Shown one piece after another: positions 25,353 to 37,147 of a stretch of DNA of 64,000 nt. The DNA comes from Phoronis australis. Taxonomy: Eukaryota; Phoronida; Phoronidae. The stretch covers positions 100,145 through 164,144 of the forward strand of contig NMRA01000457.1 of the NCBI GenBank assembly GCA_002633005.1. The letters are read 5' to 3'. Under the pieces are notes generated by a model. The model had not been told where the DNA came from. It saw only the letters and a program-made list of their open reading frames with translations, and searched no databases. A program made the position numbers and the translations under genes. Each line of letters opens with the position of its first letter. Positions within the stretch are counted from its first letter, which is position 1.

Positions 25353-25559
25353 GGCAAGTGGTGTTGGAATTTTGCAAAATAAGGTACGCAAAACAGAATG
25401 GCCGACACGTTACTTGGGCCTTCTACAGGTCCATTAAAACAGCCAAAGTTCCTTCATTCCACTGCTCATACTCGACAATTCTACCAGCCTGCTTGAGGAA
25501 TTTTGCAGGTTTTTTAATGTTTTTGTTAGCTATGGCAATTTTCCCTGAAACTACTTTAC

Positions 25560-26258
25560 TTCCAAAACATTATTTTTAATGCTTTGGTAAGTGGAACACG
25601 GGCCGTTATGGTCTTTTGGTGTTTCGTCTTCCATCCAGCTTTTCGAGCAGTGTTGCTCGACCTGTTGTTTTACTATAATTCTGCAGGTTACTGCGGTATC
25701 ACGTGGATTTACCAACTGCAGTTGAGACCTGGCACACTTAACAATTTGTAGTAAGACTGGAGCTATCCAGCTAAACACCTCTTTTCTTCGTCTACAGCAA
25801 CTACATGTACTCTCATTACAAGTTGTTTTCCATCGTTTAATGACCAGTCTCTCATTTCTAAAACGCAGGGACATCAGGGACAGGTAATATTGGGTCAGGT
25901 GTTTGAAATTCAAGTTCTAAACCAAGTTTTGCTAATCGACCAGCTGCCTCATTTCCCTGGATGCCAACGTGTCCAGGGGTCCACGAAACTGTGATACGAT
26001 TATACGTACCTCAATTGTTTAGGATAGTGATACAGTACCGAACAATATGTGATTTCAGAACATTGTTTCTAAGGCTGTATTAGCTACTTGGCTATCTGAC
26101 AGGACAGTTACAGATGTATTTTGGGTTCCTTTTGGCCAGTTCTTCTGAAACTTAATGAAATTGTCAGTGACATATGGTTTGGATAGATTGTGATGCATTA
26201 TCTCGTGTTTCGTAATTCTCCATCCCAGCCGATGATATCTCCATAGCAACCGCTGCAA
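25560..26258 (-). pseudogene. Non-LTR retrotransposon remnant, RNase H region
   Basis: On the minus strand one frame gives NTSVTVLSDSQVANTALETM, the third catalytic region of a LINE-type RNase H. About 75 residues later another frame gives WTPGHVGIQGNEAAGRLAKL, the His/Asn/Asp end motif. Downstream, WKTTCNEST followed by RQTKRG in a shifted frame fits the post-RNase H tail. At least two frame changes and several stops lie between the pieces. The catalytic start with the first Asp was not found. It is a separate insertion from the better-preserved fragment at 39.3-40.4 kb, as the sequences differ clearly. Confidence 0.7.
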
Positions 26259-27542
26259 TTGTAACGCAATTTGAAGTAGTGTTATTTTGCTCGTGAATTT
26301 ACGTAGTTCTCATCGTGATTCAATCCCTGCATCTTCTCGTTATCAAAGCACTACATCACCACAAGTTTCTGACGTCATGTAGGTTTTTAAATAACCATAA
26401 AACATAAATCACCTAGATGACGCAAGCCTTCAGTGCCCACTGTCGCGCTATTGCACAGAAAAAGTGTTTTCAAAGGCTAACGTGTTCACCGACTGTGAAT
26501 ACAAGTCATTGCGCGGGCGTTAGTGCGTGGCCGCTGAGTGTGCTGACACCCAGCTTACAAGTCGAGTTGCTGTAACCAAATCACTTCAATTGATTGTTTT
26601 GCGTTGTATATTCACAAAGCATGATATCTTTATCAAAATTTAATCGATATATATGTCCATTCCCCTCATGCGGTGGACGTTTTTTTTTTTTAAATCTCTC
26701 CACAACGTTTTGAGATGAAATCTAGTAGATGGCTGACCGAACGAGTGGTTGACTTACGATCGAAAGCGCAAACAAAGCCTGATTCCATGAATTACTTAGT
26801 GGGTGAAATCATATAATAAAAGTTATTGAATTTCACACTTGGTCAATTTGTTGATTTTCAGAACTCAAATGTGTAATAATACTATCGGCTCTGCATCGGT
26901 TATTATTACATATTTGGGGGTCTAAAACCAACATATCTTGGTGAAAGTCAATAATTATAAAATAAAACAACATCACCAGTTGATTTTCTTATAAAACAAC
27001 ATAAAGGAATTAAGTAACAAAATTGTAAAAGGAGTAAAAGTCCAATTAACTAAAAATCCCAGTATGCAAAGTTACAAGGATAGTGAAAAGGAAGAACAAA
27101 GTAAAAATAGAAACGAATCACAAAACCCCATTTTGTGAATCTTCCACGTGCTGCATTTGCACGAAGGTTCAACCCATGTAGGACAAAAGATGTTTGAATT
27201 AATTATAGTCCATCGTCTTCACATTGTTGTTCAACCGGTTGCAGACCACGAATGGATGGAGATCGTTCGCAATATGTTTTTCCTGGTTGATTAGCAATTG
27301 CTTTTTTGGTTTTTCATATCTATTTGGATCACATTAGTATAGATCTCAATGACTTTCGTTTCATACATGTATAATCAATTAAAGGAGAATACCAGCAGAT
27401 TTAATTAGTCTTTTTTACTGTTTCAATCGGTCTATATCCACATCGCCTCGCATACCTTGCTGAGAGGTGACGCGTTAACCTGTGAGGAAGGTGAGAAAAG
27501 ACGCAGCGATGTCAGTAGTTCATTTGCAGAGTGAATGCCGCT
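26259..27542. other. Gene-free stretch
   Basis: AT-rich, with a T-run near 26681 and a small hairpin formed by TGTAATAATA (about 26870) and TATTATTACA (about 26901). No coding signal seen. Confidence 0.5.
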
Positions 27543-27785
27543 ATGTTGCGGTGCATCGTTCCCGCTTGTTCGAACTATGAAGCTGCGAGGAAAGCGGGTA
27601 TATGTTTTTTTCGACTTTCTCGAGAGCCCGAAATGCTTAGTAAGTGACTCGCGGTAGTGAAGAATGAAAAGTACGCTGTTAATAGCAAGTATGAGGCCGT
27701 GAAACATCTCCGTGTCTGTGGCCTGCATTACCAAAGAACTATCCATACGTTCCGTTGCCTGTGCATGTTCACGGCGCCTCTCTAG
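27543..27785 (+). pseudogene. THAP zinc-finger domain fragment with a stop at the conserved Trp
   Basis: From the ATG at 27543 the frame gives MLRCIVPACSNYEAARKAG, ICFFRLSREPEMLSK, a TGA codon at 27645-27647, then LAVVKNEKYAVNSKYEAVKH and LRVCGLHY. The pattern Cys-x4-Cys, 49 residues, Cys-x2-His-Tyr fits the C2CH THAP DNA-binding domain. The TGA falls exactly where the family has its invariant Trp, so one base change (TGG to TGA) breaks it. After the His-Tyr the sequence stops resembling a THAP protein and ends at TAG 27783. It could be the N-terminal exon of a P-element-like or other THAP transposase, or of a host THAP gene. No continuation was seen nearby. Confidence 0.7.
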
Positions 27786-28251
27786 TATTTCTTGATCAGT
27801 CTATTCCGGTTCGAACTGATAGCCTGTGAAACTTAACGATACAACTCACCTGCACCTGTGACGTCTTCGTCGGATAAGTTCTAGTTCAAGTCGGGAATGC
27901 GAGTTGCCATGTTGACGTTTATTATTCTGCGTTCTGTTTCAAAATGAATTATTCTCACCCTAACCAATGCTTATATAAAACAGAAACAAAGTCTGTCTTA
28001 TTAGATACAATGTGTAATGCCTTTGGAGTATTCATGAGTGCAAATGTTTGAGAAGCCAGCAATGAATAAACCACTGCGTTGTCGGTTTCAGATGCAATAA
28101 TAATTCAATGTTTGCTGACATAAAGCCATTGTGAAACAATAACCAGATTTTGTTTGCAGTCTCGTGGCTAATTCACCAAAACAATTACGTGCAAATTATT
28201 TCTTTGGCTCATTATATAGTCTTTTTGTTGTGACTGGAGTCTTAGTTTCCA

Positions 28252-28815
28252 ACTTAAGCTGGTTTATGTTCGTGATGTCCAGTCCCGGTTCCGAGACACT
28301 GGTTGGGATAAGAAGCGTTTTGTGTGTTTAGACCTGAAAAAATCGCAAGTTCAAAAGTACAAAGCACAGCTATGTTCTCATGTCTGTATTTCACGGAAGA
28401 ATGATTCCAATTGATCACCAAACAGACCCAAACTCCCGCGATCGACCATGGTTAAGTGGCCTACCGAACTCTGTAGGCTACGGTACGTTCAAATATTTAT
28501 GAATCCGTAACAGTGAAATAAAATAAAAATAACACGTTTGTTCAAGAACACGATGTATTTGTAAGGGTTTTACATCGAATTTTGATGATTTATTGGTGTA
28601 AAACGATGCATTCAAGCGATAAGTTGACACTAGTAAGCATGTTGTGAACGGCTGAAAAGACTGCGTTCGACCCGATTACGTCATTGTTAATTTCAACACC
28701 TCCGTCTGCCCTCAGGTGTCAGGTAAAACAACTGAACTTGATGTTATCGAGTGGAACTACTCGATCTAAATAGATACAAAATATGTTGTTATTTTGGGAG
28801 GCATTCTCCTTTAAG
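28252..28815 (-). repeat. Dispersed ~0.6-kb repeat, copy B
   Basis: Reverse-oriented counterpart of 11813-12428. It holds AGCTGGTTTATGTTCGTGA near 28257, CTGTAGGCTACGGTACGTTC near 28471, CACCTCCGTCTGCC near 28698, and GTTATCGAGTGG with GATCTAAATAGAT near 28743-28775. Confidence 0.75.
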
Positions 28816-31449
28816 CGACGAGACGTCTTGGTTGCCATGTACGTGGGTGTCTCCTTCCTGTCTCCACAGAGATCAATTACACCGTTTTGCTTCAGGTTTG
28901 GCACCATAGCGATAATTTCCATACATCTGACTTGATGTCGACGTTGGGTTGTTTTAAAAATTAAAAAATTCATTGAATGCTAGTTTTATACTTGCTGGGA
29001 AACATCAAAAATGTGGAAACAAGTATTGTAATTTCTGACAATCCGTTTCATTACCTGTAGTAATCGGAATAACTGCTGTTAATGCGAAGCATATTGAAGA
29101 TCACGTCAAGGAAAGACTGCATTCTGAACATCTCAAGAATTTGCGTTCACTCAAGTTTCCACTCCACGGTGAATGTTATCTGCGAAGTGGGGGACTTCAG
29201 TCTTACTACTAGTAATGCGACGTCCAAACTGGAGAATGATTGGCCGTATAACTGAAAAATGCGCATGCGCAGATAACGTAAGCCTGGGAGGGGAAATTTG
29301 AGACATCGAATGTACCCTTGGTGTTACAGATAGGATTGATGCCAACAGACCTCCTCTTGGTTTATTAGAAACAATACGGCCAGTATGCTTACTTTCAGAG
29401 TAACGAGGTCGCGCCTCCTTCCGAAAACCGAAACGTAGAAGGAAATAGGTTTTAACTTAGCTCCCAGACATGAGTTTGACGTATGGAAGTATCCAGCGCT
29501 AGTGTGTCTATGTCCACCAAGACGCGAGATTCTTGTCCAAGCTTACACGTATAACAATCCGCGCTTAATTCTCTGGTGTCCCGAAGTGAAAAGAGACATT
29601 CAATATTGTGTTTTCACAACTACCACAAACGCAATATCTTGCCATTCTTTGTTGCACGGGCAACGAGCAGCAAAACCCGATGACTTCTCACACTAAACGC
29701 AACAGATGAGGACTTATTCCGTTAATGCTTGCCCCGATTCTACGTAGTATGTATCGACCAATAAATGCTCGTTACTCAGCTCATATAATTACCAAATCTT
29801 CAGATAGTGTTTGGTAGTCTGCAAATTTAACAGCCGGTGCTGTTGTTTCTTGGTGTTTTTGATATGATTTTGGTGATTTTTAGCACTTTAATCCTCGTTA
29901 CATATAATTACAGGAAATACTGCCGCTTTTTATCGCAAACATCGCATGTTTTTTCATACGCGGACTTTTGTAGCGAGGCGAGAAACCATTGCGTCATTTA
30001 TTTGTCACAAGACGGTTGTCCCTGCGTTTGTACCGCTGCGGCTTGCACCAGCCTTTCGGTCCCGCCTGTAATTTGTGTCACTGACCAAATATTCCTGATT
30101 TCTACACAGTTCTTGCCGTATCGACTTGAAAACTGTGCCTTGAAAACGCTCATGGATATAAGGTTGAATGGAATTTCCATTTCAGTACCAGCTCGAGAAC
30201 CGCATAATCTGCGTACAGTTTAAAGTTGTTTTAAAATATTTAGTTACATAATTAGAAATCTGCGTGTGTTCTCAACATCACGCAAAGAAATGATCCATGT
30301 GAAATGAAGACAGACAGCTTGTCAATTATTAAAGACTGGTATTCTGTACGGTTGTCGCCGAAGGTCCAGTCAAAACATCATAGTGGTTCACAGTCGGTGT
30401 AACAGAATATTTTGATCCCAGGGAAATTGATCCCTGGTCGCAAATGGCCACAGAGGATTTTTAAGAGGCAGTCTATATAAAAACCACTAGATTTTCAAAA
30501 ATCAGTCTTTACGTCAAAATTCAAAACTCCATTTTTGTACATGGATAGGTATCCTAACAAAAATCTAAATGTTAAATTTTATGCACTCAACGACGCCTGA
30601 TTTCGCCGCTCGAGCATTAGACCGGAATTAGTCACATTAGCCGTCTTGAAAATTTGATGCTTTCAGCAATGAAAATAAGTAACTTGCAAACTAGATTGAA
30701 AGTTAGCATTTTTTTAAATTTGACAGCTTTGTTCTAGACTGGGGAGATATTCCAAAGACATCTTTTCCTAGCTAATTTTAGGGGCTGTTTTGTGTTCCTC
30801 TTACCGCCATATTGCACCTTGCACCTTCATGGAACTTTTTCAAAATACAGCTAAAATGTTAGTCATAATGATTGAGCAAGAATATCTTGCCTCAACTTTA
30901 CATTTTAGTTTCTTGCAAAACTGTCTATTTTGGAATTGATGAGCAAAGTTTAATGACCATTTGAACGAAAATTTGAACAAGAATTCAGCATTAAATTGTC
31001 ATAGAAATCAAGTCTAAACTCTTTCTGGGTATATTGCGTGATCAGTATCAAAATTGAACCCAATGACCTTTGCCCAATTTTTAAATGGAAATAAACACCT
31101 TTGAATTTTGAACTTGTAAAAATTGTATAGTAAAGGCTGGTCGAGGGTATCAAAAGACCTTCCTGTTCGTTGAGAGAGTTTTCAACAAAACACACGAAAG
31201 CTTTGTGGCTTTAGTCAGACCTTCTAAAGGCACTTCACAACATCGGAGATGCTGTAAGGTACCTCATAAATCAAGGCCAGTGCCAAAGGATTAGCTCCCA
31301 CCAGCCAGAGTAGGTAAATTTGTGACTGAGCAAGACCAGTCTTGGAGTCAAATCGTATGCGATGTTCACTGAAGAGAATTTAGTGCCGGTTTTTCACCCA
31401 AGCAGAAAGTGTCTGTACACCTGAACACCTGCAATGACAGTAGTCAGTC
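28816..31449. other. Gene-free stretch
   Basis: Only short frames. The longest, 29837-30223 (128 residues, hydrophobic start, several Cys), shows no family. A small palindromic stretch, ATCCCAGGGAAATTGATCCC, lies near 30415-30434. I see no other feature. Confidence 0.5.
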
Positions 31450-31633
31450 CAGTGGCGTAGCGAGCACCTCCTTGCCCCCCCCCCCGTCGACACCTCAAGT
31501 GGACCCTCCCCACCCCGGCCATACCGGTCAGTTAAGTGATGTTTCAGGTGGTGTCCCCCTTAAACAACACCTGTTTGGCACCCTTTTAGGCAGGCGCTCG
31601 GGTGCACGTGACCCCCCTCTTGCTATGCCACAG
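31450..31633. repeat. 184-bp GC-rich MITE with CAGTGGCGTAGC-type ends
   Basis: The left end CAGTGGCGTAGCGAG pairs with the right end CTTGCTATGCCACAG (12 of 15 bases). Both ends lead into C-runs on the + strand. The end sequence resembles hAT-like non-autonomous elements. No clear target duplication was found. Confidence 0.6.
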
Positions 31634-33633
31634 AGACACTCGGTATGTTTGAAGTCCAGGCCGTTACTTGCGTTGAAGTTTGTTGACCTAATGTCTATCA
31701 TGAACTGAGTCATTGATATAATTGTCTTTCAAGAATTATTTCTATTGAATTTGAATGTTTGCTGCACTGTAGGGGCGACCGGGAGGTGGGGGGGGGGGGG
31801 GGNACAGGCAATACGAACGGAAAATTACAATGAGTTTTGAACGACGGAATTGTCGAATTTTTTACACTGAACAGGCGGTCATAGCCCCCTTGGGTCTTTA
31901 TGCCAGTGGCTCTCACAACGAAGATAAAAACGAGAGAAATGCAGATTCGGCTTCTAGTCGCGTCAACCAGACTCCATGGAAACAAACAGCGACGTCATTT
32001 ATCATTTAGAGACGAAGCACGCATGCCAGTCATAATTTACGTACATAGTTTTTTGTAATAAGGAACAATCAGCATTGTGCTTTTCAGGGAATGGTAATTA
32101 GTAATACTGCTTGTTTTTCTCTAGCATACAAGCTATTTACGTCTCGTTTTTGCAAGCTAATTACATGTTCCAAGAGCCTCTGTGGGTGGTTGAGGCAACT
32201 GAGAACAGGCAAATAGGACCAAGTGCAGTTGATGTAATACTTAGTAAGCAAAAACTACGGGAGAGCCAAGATCTTTGATTTTAGATTATAAGCAGGTTAG
32301 GAATGACTGAAGGGTGCAATATGGCTATAACAAAGTGTCAAAATTGGCCGAAAATGGCTTCATTGAAAACCTTCAAAAAGCCATTTTTGCCACACTAAGT
32401 CAAAGAAAATGAAGTTTGATCGTTAAGCTATTATTTAATCGTAGTCCTTTCAAACCGTGTCACTCATTTGTTATCAGCTTACTATACATGCTAGTAAAAC
32501 GCATTCAAACATGTCTACTTTGGCGCCCAATTTTGTTGCAAAATGGAAGTACCGGTCATAAGAAGAGAAATAATGGATGAAAATTCTTGAAAGGTGAGAA
32601 ATTACGTAGAAAATAAATCTGAAACTGAGCGTTTTACCGTCTTGTTACGAAACATTCTTGGATAATAAAAAGATCATCCTTAAACATTGAAAGGTGAGAA
32701 TATTCTACATCTCGCCAAACCAAACTCCTGTGCTAAGTTTCAAAGAAATCAATGATTTTGGGTTCAGACTCTACCTGTTGGTTTTTTACACGGAGTAACT
32801 CTTAACTGTTGGAAACCGCCACTGGATTAAACATGAATCTGTCCAGGGTCGTCACCAATGTTTGGCTATGGCCTAAAACTGCCTCCATCTTCCGTCGCCA
32901 ATGTTCGCCGGCGACCCCTAGCAAATTTTATTTTGACAATATTAAACCGTTTAAAATGAACTTTTTTCGGAACAGACATTTTCTAAGAAATTTGAGCGTT
33001 TTACCGTCTTGTTACGAAACATACTTGGATAATAAAAGAATCATCCTTAAACATTCGAAATCCTAAATTGCGGAAAAATAGAGAAATCTGTCGTATAACA
33101 ACGCCACTTAAAGTCCTCAACAGACCATCCCTCACGTCGTCTATGCGTGACCATAATTCTTTAGTTCACCAAAGTCTTATGAGGCATGGTTCGTGGTCCT
33201 CACAGGGGTCTTGCTTACTGACAGTTACCATCGGGAGCTGGCGATTACTTTTGAGTGAAAATATGTGCAACCCCGAAAGCTGAACACCTTCAGACTTACC
33301 TGCCAATAACCATTGGTCGGTTTGATATTCTTTGACCCCTGTCAATTATTATCAATTTAAATCCAATGTTAAAACCAGAAGAGTAGTTGAGTGTATATCA
33401 GTGAAAGAGCACGGCATTGATTTGGTCTTACCAAATGACAACAATTATATTATTATTGGTTTGCTGACAAAACGGTCATTCTGGGTTAATGCTTTCGTGC
33501 CGAGAGGTCCTTGAACAAGAATATCAGTTTCGAGCAAAAGGTTCGAACTCATAACTTAATATTGTAATCTTTTTCCTTTGGGCTTATTCTGTAGCATTGA
33601 AAATGGTTCAGGATTGAACCAAAACGCTGGAGT
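31634..33633. other. Gene-free stretch with a G-run gap and direct repeats
   Basis: Holds a G-run ending in an undetermined base near 31789-31803. Two direct copies of a 66-bp unit are listed separately. The open frame at 32809-33066 only covers the second copy and is not supported as a gene. Confidence 0.5.
32626..33060 (+). repeat. Pair of 66-bp direct repeats 367 bp apart
   Basis: TGAGCGTTTTACCGTCTTGT begins at 32626 and again at 32993. Both copies continue through GTTACGAAACAT, TTGGATAATAAAA, ATCATCCTTAAACATT with about four differences. The first copy is itself flanked by two GAAAGGTGAGAA words (about 32588 and 32689). The origin is unclear. Confidence 0.85.
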
Positions 33634-33739
33634 ATGAACTTATCTGCGTTAGTTGTGTTATCGCTTATTACACTCTTTCACAGTGCTGTGAAAGGCAGCA
33701 TTTTGGAATGTTGTTTATCGTGGCTTCTCAATGGTTTAA
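33634..33739 (+). CDS. Possible signal-peptide exon of the Ig adhesion gene
   Basis: The ATG at 33634 opens a classic signal peptide, MNLSALVVLSLITLFHSAVK, followed by GSILECCLSWLLNGL. A donor AA|GTAATG at 33740 leaves one base of a codon. The Ig1 exon at 55975 needs exactly one base, so the phases fit and would give an Ile before DYPPLVVEHPES. The implied intron is 22 kb. If read through this donor, the same frame continues as SHPPLLKIGKPLSVYCYAAW, which itself looks like the first half of an Ig domain but has no usable donor before a stop. The assignment rests on phase and hydrophobicity only. Confidence 0.3.
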
Positions 33740-34122
33740 GTAATGAAACCGACGTCATAATATTTAGTCATCCCCCTTTGTTGAAAATTGGGAAACCACT
33801 TTCAGTTTACTGTTACGCAGCATGGCGACCACCTTCGACTTGAATAGTTGCAATTTATTAAGAAAGGGCAGTGATGGAAGCAAACAAAATCAAGATAACC
33901 CCGATCACGTGGCTAAGCCCAAACAAGTACAAACGCATTCCAAAATAATATGAGATTTTCACAAAGTCTCAAAAATTTTTTTCACCCAATTCAATTGAAA
34001 GTGGGTGCAATAGATAGTCTTTTTAGTTGTGATGTCATTTCAAAATTTACTTTGGCAAAATGAGCTTTTAATTAGCTGTAATTAACGTTTGAAAACTCAC
34101 GTTCCATGTGACAAAGGGCATT

Positions 34123-34176
34123 TCTCACATGGAACATTGCATTCTCACATGTGACATTTGAATGTTCCATGTGAGA
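34123..34176. repeat. Perfect 16-bp inverted repeat (hairpin)
   Basis: TCTCACATGGAACATT at 34123-34138 and AATGTTCCATGTGAGA at 34161-34176 with a 22-bp loop. Further CACATG / CATGTG words sit around them. It lies next to an undetermined base at 34181. Confidence 0.85.
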
Positions 34177-34459
34177 TTTTNCCCAAATATAATTACAAAA
34201 AAACAGATTGGCAATTTATTCCATCATCCAGACGCCTCTTTGAAAGCGGCATCTTAACATGACAGGATGTACGATTTTACAAAAACTCGAAAGGGGCAGC
34301 ATGGGATTCCTCCATCTGAGTCCCTGTCCAAGAGAGGGCACCTGATGAAAGAGTCAACACTGAAAGAGCGACAGCCAATTCCATAACCTGAGGCCCCTTA
34401 AAAATCTCATCTCAATGGGTTATTCTAGTACAAACACAAAATATGTACCACATTAAATT

Positions 34460-35385
34460 ATGTACAACATGCTACAATGTTTTCTTTTTTGTTATCAAAC
34501 TACAAGCCTTTTTCAACGCAATTTTGAACCTCGGACGAAATACGAAAAGCATCGATTATTTCCGTGGCCTGAGTTCCCTGTGCGTCACTTCAGCAATGAT
34601 CATTCCTGAATGCCGGCTATGACGTCTTTGAAAATGTACTGGTACAACCTGAGGGTAAATTCGTTATTTTTGCTTAGTTCTCTTTTCGTTTACATTTTGG
34701 TTCTTGTCATACAAATTTGATTGTCTATTATCCAAGTGTTGAGGCAGTTGTTTGCGTATAAAAAACAGTCTTCATTATAACTGAAAGTTGAACTGGCAAA
34801 TGCGTCACACTTCCCGCAAGCAGCACTACGTCCCTGACTTATCGCGATGGTGCGGGAAATTTGAATTTTGAACCTCTATGGTAATAAATTAAAGAAAGAA
34901 AAATCTAGATCAGCAAGTGTATTCCCTTGTACTTTTCTTGGTCTTAAACTTGAAATAAAATGTGGTTAGCGACAGCGCACTTTATAAATTCGTTTGACAA
35001 CAAACCGAAAGCGGTAACAGAAACATCCACGTCGATCATTTTATTGCAAACGAACACAATGTTCGCACTTCTCAACTAATTGCAATAATGCCCACCTGTG
35101 TTTGATTATTGCTGGCTGACTGCCACCACAACGGAGTCGCTGACGCGGCGACAGCAAGTCTTCTAATGTAGTTGTATCACATCGCTTAATTGACTTTAAA
35201 TGTTCATCATTATACCGTTTAAACGTACTGACGTTAACAATTTATAATCACCATTCACCATTGCTTGAGAATAAAATCTGTCGATTAAATAACTGAAAGC
35301 GCAAAATGCCAAGAATGGAGATGTGTAGTAAAATGTAGATTATCAGCTGAATGTTTGCGATGAGAAACTATTCTCAGTAATTTCT
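34460..35385 (+). repeat. Unidentified ~1-kb dispersed repeat, copy 1
   Basis: Shares blocks in order with the copies at 43315 and 47985: ATCGATTATT, CCTGTGCGTC, TTCCTGAATG, a TTGAAA...TACTGG.. segment, then AATTGCAATAA..GC.CACCTG, and near the end GAGCTGAATGT-like TCAGCTGAATGTTTGCGATG. No coding frame is shared among copies. A + strand orientation was chosen because all three copies point the same way. Confidence 0.6.
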
Positions 35386-36331
35386 TACACCATACCAGGT
35401 ATTGGCCTATTGCCTACCACATGGGCTCGACCAAAACGGCAAATATAACGTGAGGTACCAAATGGGTACGCAAAATGCCAAATCTGCTAATAACAGTGAT
35501 ATACAATATCAGATGGGTACACTCAACCGCCAACTGGACGATAAGATTACTTCGAAAGCAGGTTCCAGTCAAGCTGAATGAGCAGATCTAACCAAGGTGT
35601 GGTTGGTAACGTTTATTTCTGCCTGGATGAGCAGTGCTGTCACTATGTAGGTGCATAGTCCAGGCAGGAACTTGGTGGTGTGACGCTCTTATGGTCTCAT
35701 AGGAGCCATGCCCGGGGTGGTTTCTCAAATGATGTATTTTGTATTTTGCACACTGTCTCAAGTTCCTTTCCCCAATCTCCCGTCTTCTGTGATGGGTTCA
35801 CTCAGTCTTCAGTCATAGCGACTTCGAAAAAGTTCTAGAATTACGGTAGACTTCCTTAGAGGCTGTATCAACCTAAGTGACCGGAGGCATTACGTTGTCT
35901 ATACCGTTAGGGAGGGTGGGACTGATGCAGATCGACCTGTGAGATTCGGAAAACATAACTTAATAGTGAAAGAGGTGCTGGATTCAGTTCATGAGGCGAG
36001 AGAGAGGGGGGGGGAGGGAGATGGAGAGAGAAAGAGAAGGCGATCAGCGCCCTCCCGTCAAGGGCTATATCAGTAACCACTGAAGAGCAAATCGAGTGTT
36101 CATTTGTTCAAACGGAGGGGTTGACGACACAGTGCTATAGCCTAAGTTCTATTATTGGGGACAAATAACCCAGCACGAGAGCTACTTTATTGACGCTTAT
36201 TTATGGAGGTCTGTTGGCAATTTCTGGATCGCGTTTCTACATCACGCCTCTATACACAGTGGTGACGATACGCACTAGATAGTATAGGATGCCATGAAAC
36301 ACCAGTAAACACTAGGCCTACAGTGTAGGTT

Positions 36332-36621
36332 CAGTGGCGGATCTACGGGGGGTTCATGGGGTTTAACCCCCCCAGAACCCAAAAGTAAAAAACCAAAAAC
36401 GTCTCCAGCAAAACAAAAACGGCACCGCTAGTGTGTGTAAACCCCAAGTAAACCAACTTGGAAAAAATTGAGGGGGGTCACTCTGAAAATATAATTTTTT
36501 GCATTGTGAATTGCTGAGTGTTCGTGGCTCATCGGCAAAACGCACGGAGATCAATTGATTGTGTCCGAGCTTCCGTTGACACTTCTGAAGTAGCCAAGCA
36601 TTTTAGATGGATCCACCGCTG
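36332..36621. repeat. 290-bp MITE with CAGTGGCGGATC-type ends
   Basis: The left end CAGTGGCGGATCTA pairs with the right end TGGATCCACCGCTG in reverse. A G-run / C-run hairpin (GGGGGGTTC...AACCCCCCC) lies just inside the left end. The same end type bounds the larger insertion at 61716-62738. No target duplication was recognised. Confidence 0.7.
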
Positions 36622-37147
36622 AAAGAGCAGTTCTATAGCTGATTCCTTTAGGCAACTAGCTTCTTTATTCTAAGATATGTTTTGATTTGATTAGGGGAAA
36701 TACTGTGGTGCTGCAACCCTGATATTCAGGCCAAATGGAGGTGCAACGTTTTTACTTCATCAGTCATGCCATGTCATTCTATTACACTCCACACGTTTGT
36801 AACTGATGTACAGTAAAATTGTCTTACGCAATATCATACAGTGTACACGTACATGTAATATTTTTTAACGAAATTATTTTTCCGAAGAATTGCTATTGTG
36901 GCGGGCGCCGTGGTCTCGTCGCGAGTCCGTTTGAAGATACACTCTAACAAGTTATGTCAATACAAGGAATGAACAAGGGGTGAACTCACATTGACAAAGT
37001 GACCGCATTCGCAAACAGTGTACAGTACCAGAAATTGCGGGGAGGCTGTTCTTTCACAGCAAAGTCTTGCGGGACTCGTGCGATGTTCAATAGGCCTCTT
37101 AAGGAGCCCTAGTTCCGACCTCAATACCTACCGTCTTTCTACCTGAA

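Noticed and set aside
25108-25377. Leu-rich open frame on the minus strand
   Set aside because: The Leu run is the reverse reading of the AAT microsatellite.
29837-30223. 128-residue + strand open frame
   Set aside because: Hydrophobic start and scattered Cys but no recognisable domain, no promoter or splice context; consistent with chance in AT-rich DNA.
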